Below, in pieces: positions 62,913 to 64,000 of a stretch of DNA of 64,000 nucleotides. The notes beneath the pieces are model-generated. The model saw only the letters and a list, made by a program, of their open reading frames with translations, was not told the DNA's origin and did not search any database. Source of the stretch: Pseudovibrio exalbescens DSM 16456 (GTDB lineage: Bacteria; Pseudomonadota; Alphaproteobacteria; Rhizobiales; Stappiaceae); the NCBI RefSeq assembly GCF_000422785.1, contig NZ_AUGS01000011.1:62001-126000 (forward strand). Reading direction: 5' to 3'. Each line of letters begins with the position of its first letter. Position 1 is the first letter of the stretch. The translations under genes and the position numbers were made by a program.

Positions 62913-63365
62913 TCAATTAGGGACGGAAACGCCCTCTTGGAGCGGCGCTTTTTTCGGATCCGGGCCATACTTATTCGGTCCATCCGTGCCAGGCATCAGA
63001 AGAAGCGCCAGCGTAACCCCGGAGCTTGCCAGTCCAGCGACGATTCCCAAGATCGGCCCCAAGAGCGCGGAGCCGGCGCCTAACACAATGAAGATGATGA
63101 GCAGGGGCTTGCCGCTCCAACCAATGTCGTGGCACCGCTGAAAAAAGGCGGCGAGGCTCATGACCACAAAAAGTGCGGAGAAAGGTATCCCCAAAACACC
63201 CAGCAAGACTGACATGGAGCTGGAGGTGCCTAAAGTCATAGCGGTAGAGGCGAGGATGGTGGCAATGACCAACATGCCAACAAGAGCTAAAGTGAAAAGG
63301 AAATAACTCAAGCGGTTACGGCGACCTTCAAAGGTAAAGACATTTTCGAAAACTGGTTTAGACAC
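62913..63365 (-). CDS. DUF805 membrane protein
   Basis: A 150-residue inner-membrane protein of the DUF805 (YhaH-like) family: FTFEGRRNRLSYFLFTLALVGM at the start, ALFVVMSLAAFFQRCHDIGWSGKPLL and a hydrophilic tail GTDGPNKYGPDPKKAPL are hallmarks. The function of the family is unknown. It lies between the duplicated pntB pieces. Upstream (63380-63402) is an AT-rich inverted repeat, TTGTATA/TATACAA, which may be its promoter or operator. Confidence 0.86.
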   Translation of the reverse strand: MSKPVFENVFTFEGRRNRLSYFLFTLALVGMLVIATILASTAMTLGTSSSMSVLLGVLGIPFSALFVVMSLAAFFQRCHDIGWSGKPLLIIFIVLGAGSALLGPILGIVAGLASSGVTLALLLMPGTDGPNKYGPDPKKAPLQEGVSVPN

Positions 63366-63410
63366 GGTGCTGCCTCAGGTTGTATAAATTGGATATATAC
63401 AATTTTAAAC

Positions 63411-63437
63411 ACCCCGCTTGTGAGGCACAAGCGGGGT
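63411..63437. terminator. Bidirectional terminator, copy 2 (end of pntB)
   Basis: Same 12-base perfect stem as at 62121. It lies 17 bases beyond the pntB stop on the minus strand. Confidence 0.85.
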
Positions 63438-63453
63438 TCTTTTGTTTTGGTTA

Positions 63454-64000
63454 TCAATCTACCAACTGCAGGAGCTTGTCCATGGATGCCTTGGCGTCGC
63501 CATAGTACATTCGGGAGTTCTCCTTGAAGAACAGTGGGTTTTCGATACCTGAGTAACCGGTGCCCTGACCACGCTTGGAGATGAAGACGTTCTTTGCCTT
63601 CCAAACTTCCAGAACTGGCATGCCAGCGATTGGGGAGTTCGGATCGTCCTGTGCAGCCGGGTTCACGATGTCGTTTGCACCAATGATGATGACAACATCC
63701 GTGTCCGGGAAGTCCTCGTTGATCTCGTCCATTTCCATGACGATGTCGTAAGGCACCTTGGCTTCCGCAAGAAGAACGTTCATGTGACCGGGCAGACGGC
63801 CTGCAACCGGGTGGATTGCAAAGCGGACGTTCTTGCCCTTGGCGCGCAAGCGCTTGGTGAGCTCGGAAACCGTCTGCTGAGCTTGTGCCACTGCCATGCC
63901 GTAGCCCGGAACGATGATGACGCTGTCGGCATCATTCAAGGTTTCGGCGACATAGTCTGCCTCTGCTGGAACCATCTCGCCTTCGATTTCCTGCGCAGGC
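63454..64000 (-). CDS. pntB: NAD(P) transhydrogenase subunit beta, C-terminal part (cut by window end)
   Basis: At least 181 residues of the NADP(H)-binding domain [93 protein letters not shown] and [14 protein letters not shown] are all classic PntB. The gene continues beyond the right edge. PntAB couples proton flow to NADPH formation at the inner membrane. This copy is intact as far as seen. Confidence 0.95.
   Translation of the reverse strand, partial: PAQEIEGEMVPAEADYVAETLNDADSVIIVPGYGMAVAQAQQTVSELTKRLRAKGKNVRFAIHPVAGRLPGHMNVLLAEAKVPYDIVMEMDEINEDFPDTDVVIIIGANDIVNPAAQDDPNSPIAGMPVLEVWKAKNVFISKRGQGTGYSGIENPLFFKENSRMYYGDAKASMDKLLQLVD

Overview
The window reads as a chromosomal stretch of an alphaproteobacterium, most likely of the Hyphomicrobiales/Stappiaceae type. 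The clues are a RirA-type iron box (TGA-N9-TCA) before a siderophore-interacting protein, a PTS multiphosphoryl-transfer fusion with a GlcNAc-type EIIC-EIIB, many ABC sugar and phosphodiester uptake operons, HAMP chemoreceptors, and the 3' end of pntB. No rRNA, tRNA, CRISPR array or transposase gene was seen. The genus is not fixed by what can be read here.

Layout. 1-5661: an exopolysaccharide locus (NfrA-like TPR/beta-barrel protein, exported TIM-barrel-like protein, WecB epimerase) resembling the phage N4 glycan-receptor system. 6242-10679: EIIA-HPr-EI fusion and an EIIC-EIIB PTS permease. 10827-15068 (minus): a GtsABC/MalK-like glucose-type ABC transporter, divergent from an OmpR-type two-component system (15270-17452) that probably controls it. 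17470-23761: metallophosphoesterase, NCS1 permease, orphan small protein, MFS transporter, iron-related reductase, thioesterase and a DUF134 regulator with repeated palindromes. 23939-31223: a ROK regulator divergent from a Ugp-like operon ending in a glycerophosphodiesterase and an inositol-monophosphatase-family enzyme.

32189-39819 is the most unusual part: a compact gene set with no close known match. It holds a free-standing adenylation protein, a carrier protein, an orphan ectoine-synthase-like cupin, an acyl-CoA-dehydrogenase-like flavoenzyme, a transglutaminase-like protein, a DsbA/FrnE-like protein, a pair of SMR exporters, then a deaminase, an Asp/Glu-racemase-superfamily enzyme and a MarR regulator. 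It looks like a small-molecule biosynthesis, export and regulation cassette acting on a carrier-bound amino acid.

39881-47138 (minus): nitroreductase, ABM-domain protein, then a LacI-controlled ABC operon with a co-transcribed phosphodiesterase. 47580-53143: two tandem paralogous chemoreceptors whose sensor domains have diverged, and two free-standing protoglobins, one of which has lost the proximal histidine. 53378-54609 (minus): a gamma-butyrobetaine-hydroxylase-like dioxygenase preceded by a 31-residue ORF with a strong ribosome binding site. 55124-61600: a complete ribose operon (rbsDACB, LacI regulator, rbsK) followed by a gluconokinase. 61683-64000: thioesterase, then a decayed partial duplicate of the 3' part of pntB, a DUF805 gene, and the real pntB end running off the window.

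All functional names come from reading protein motifs by eye. No database search was run.
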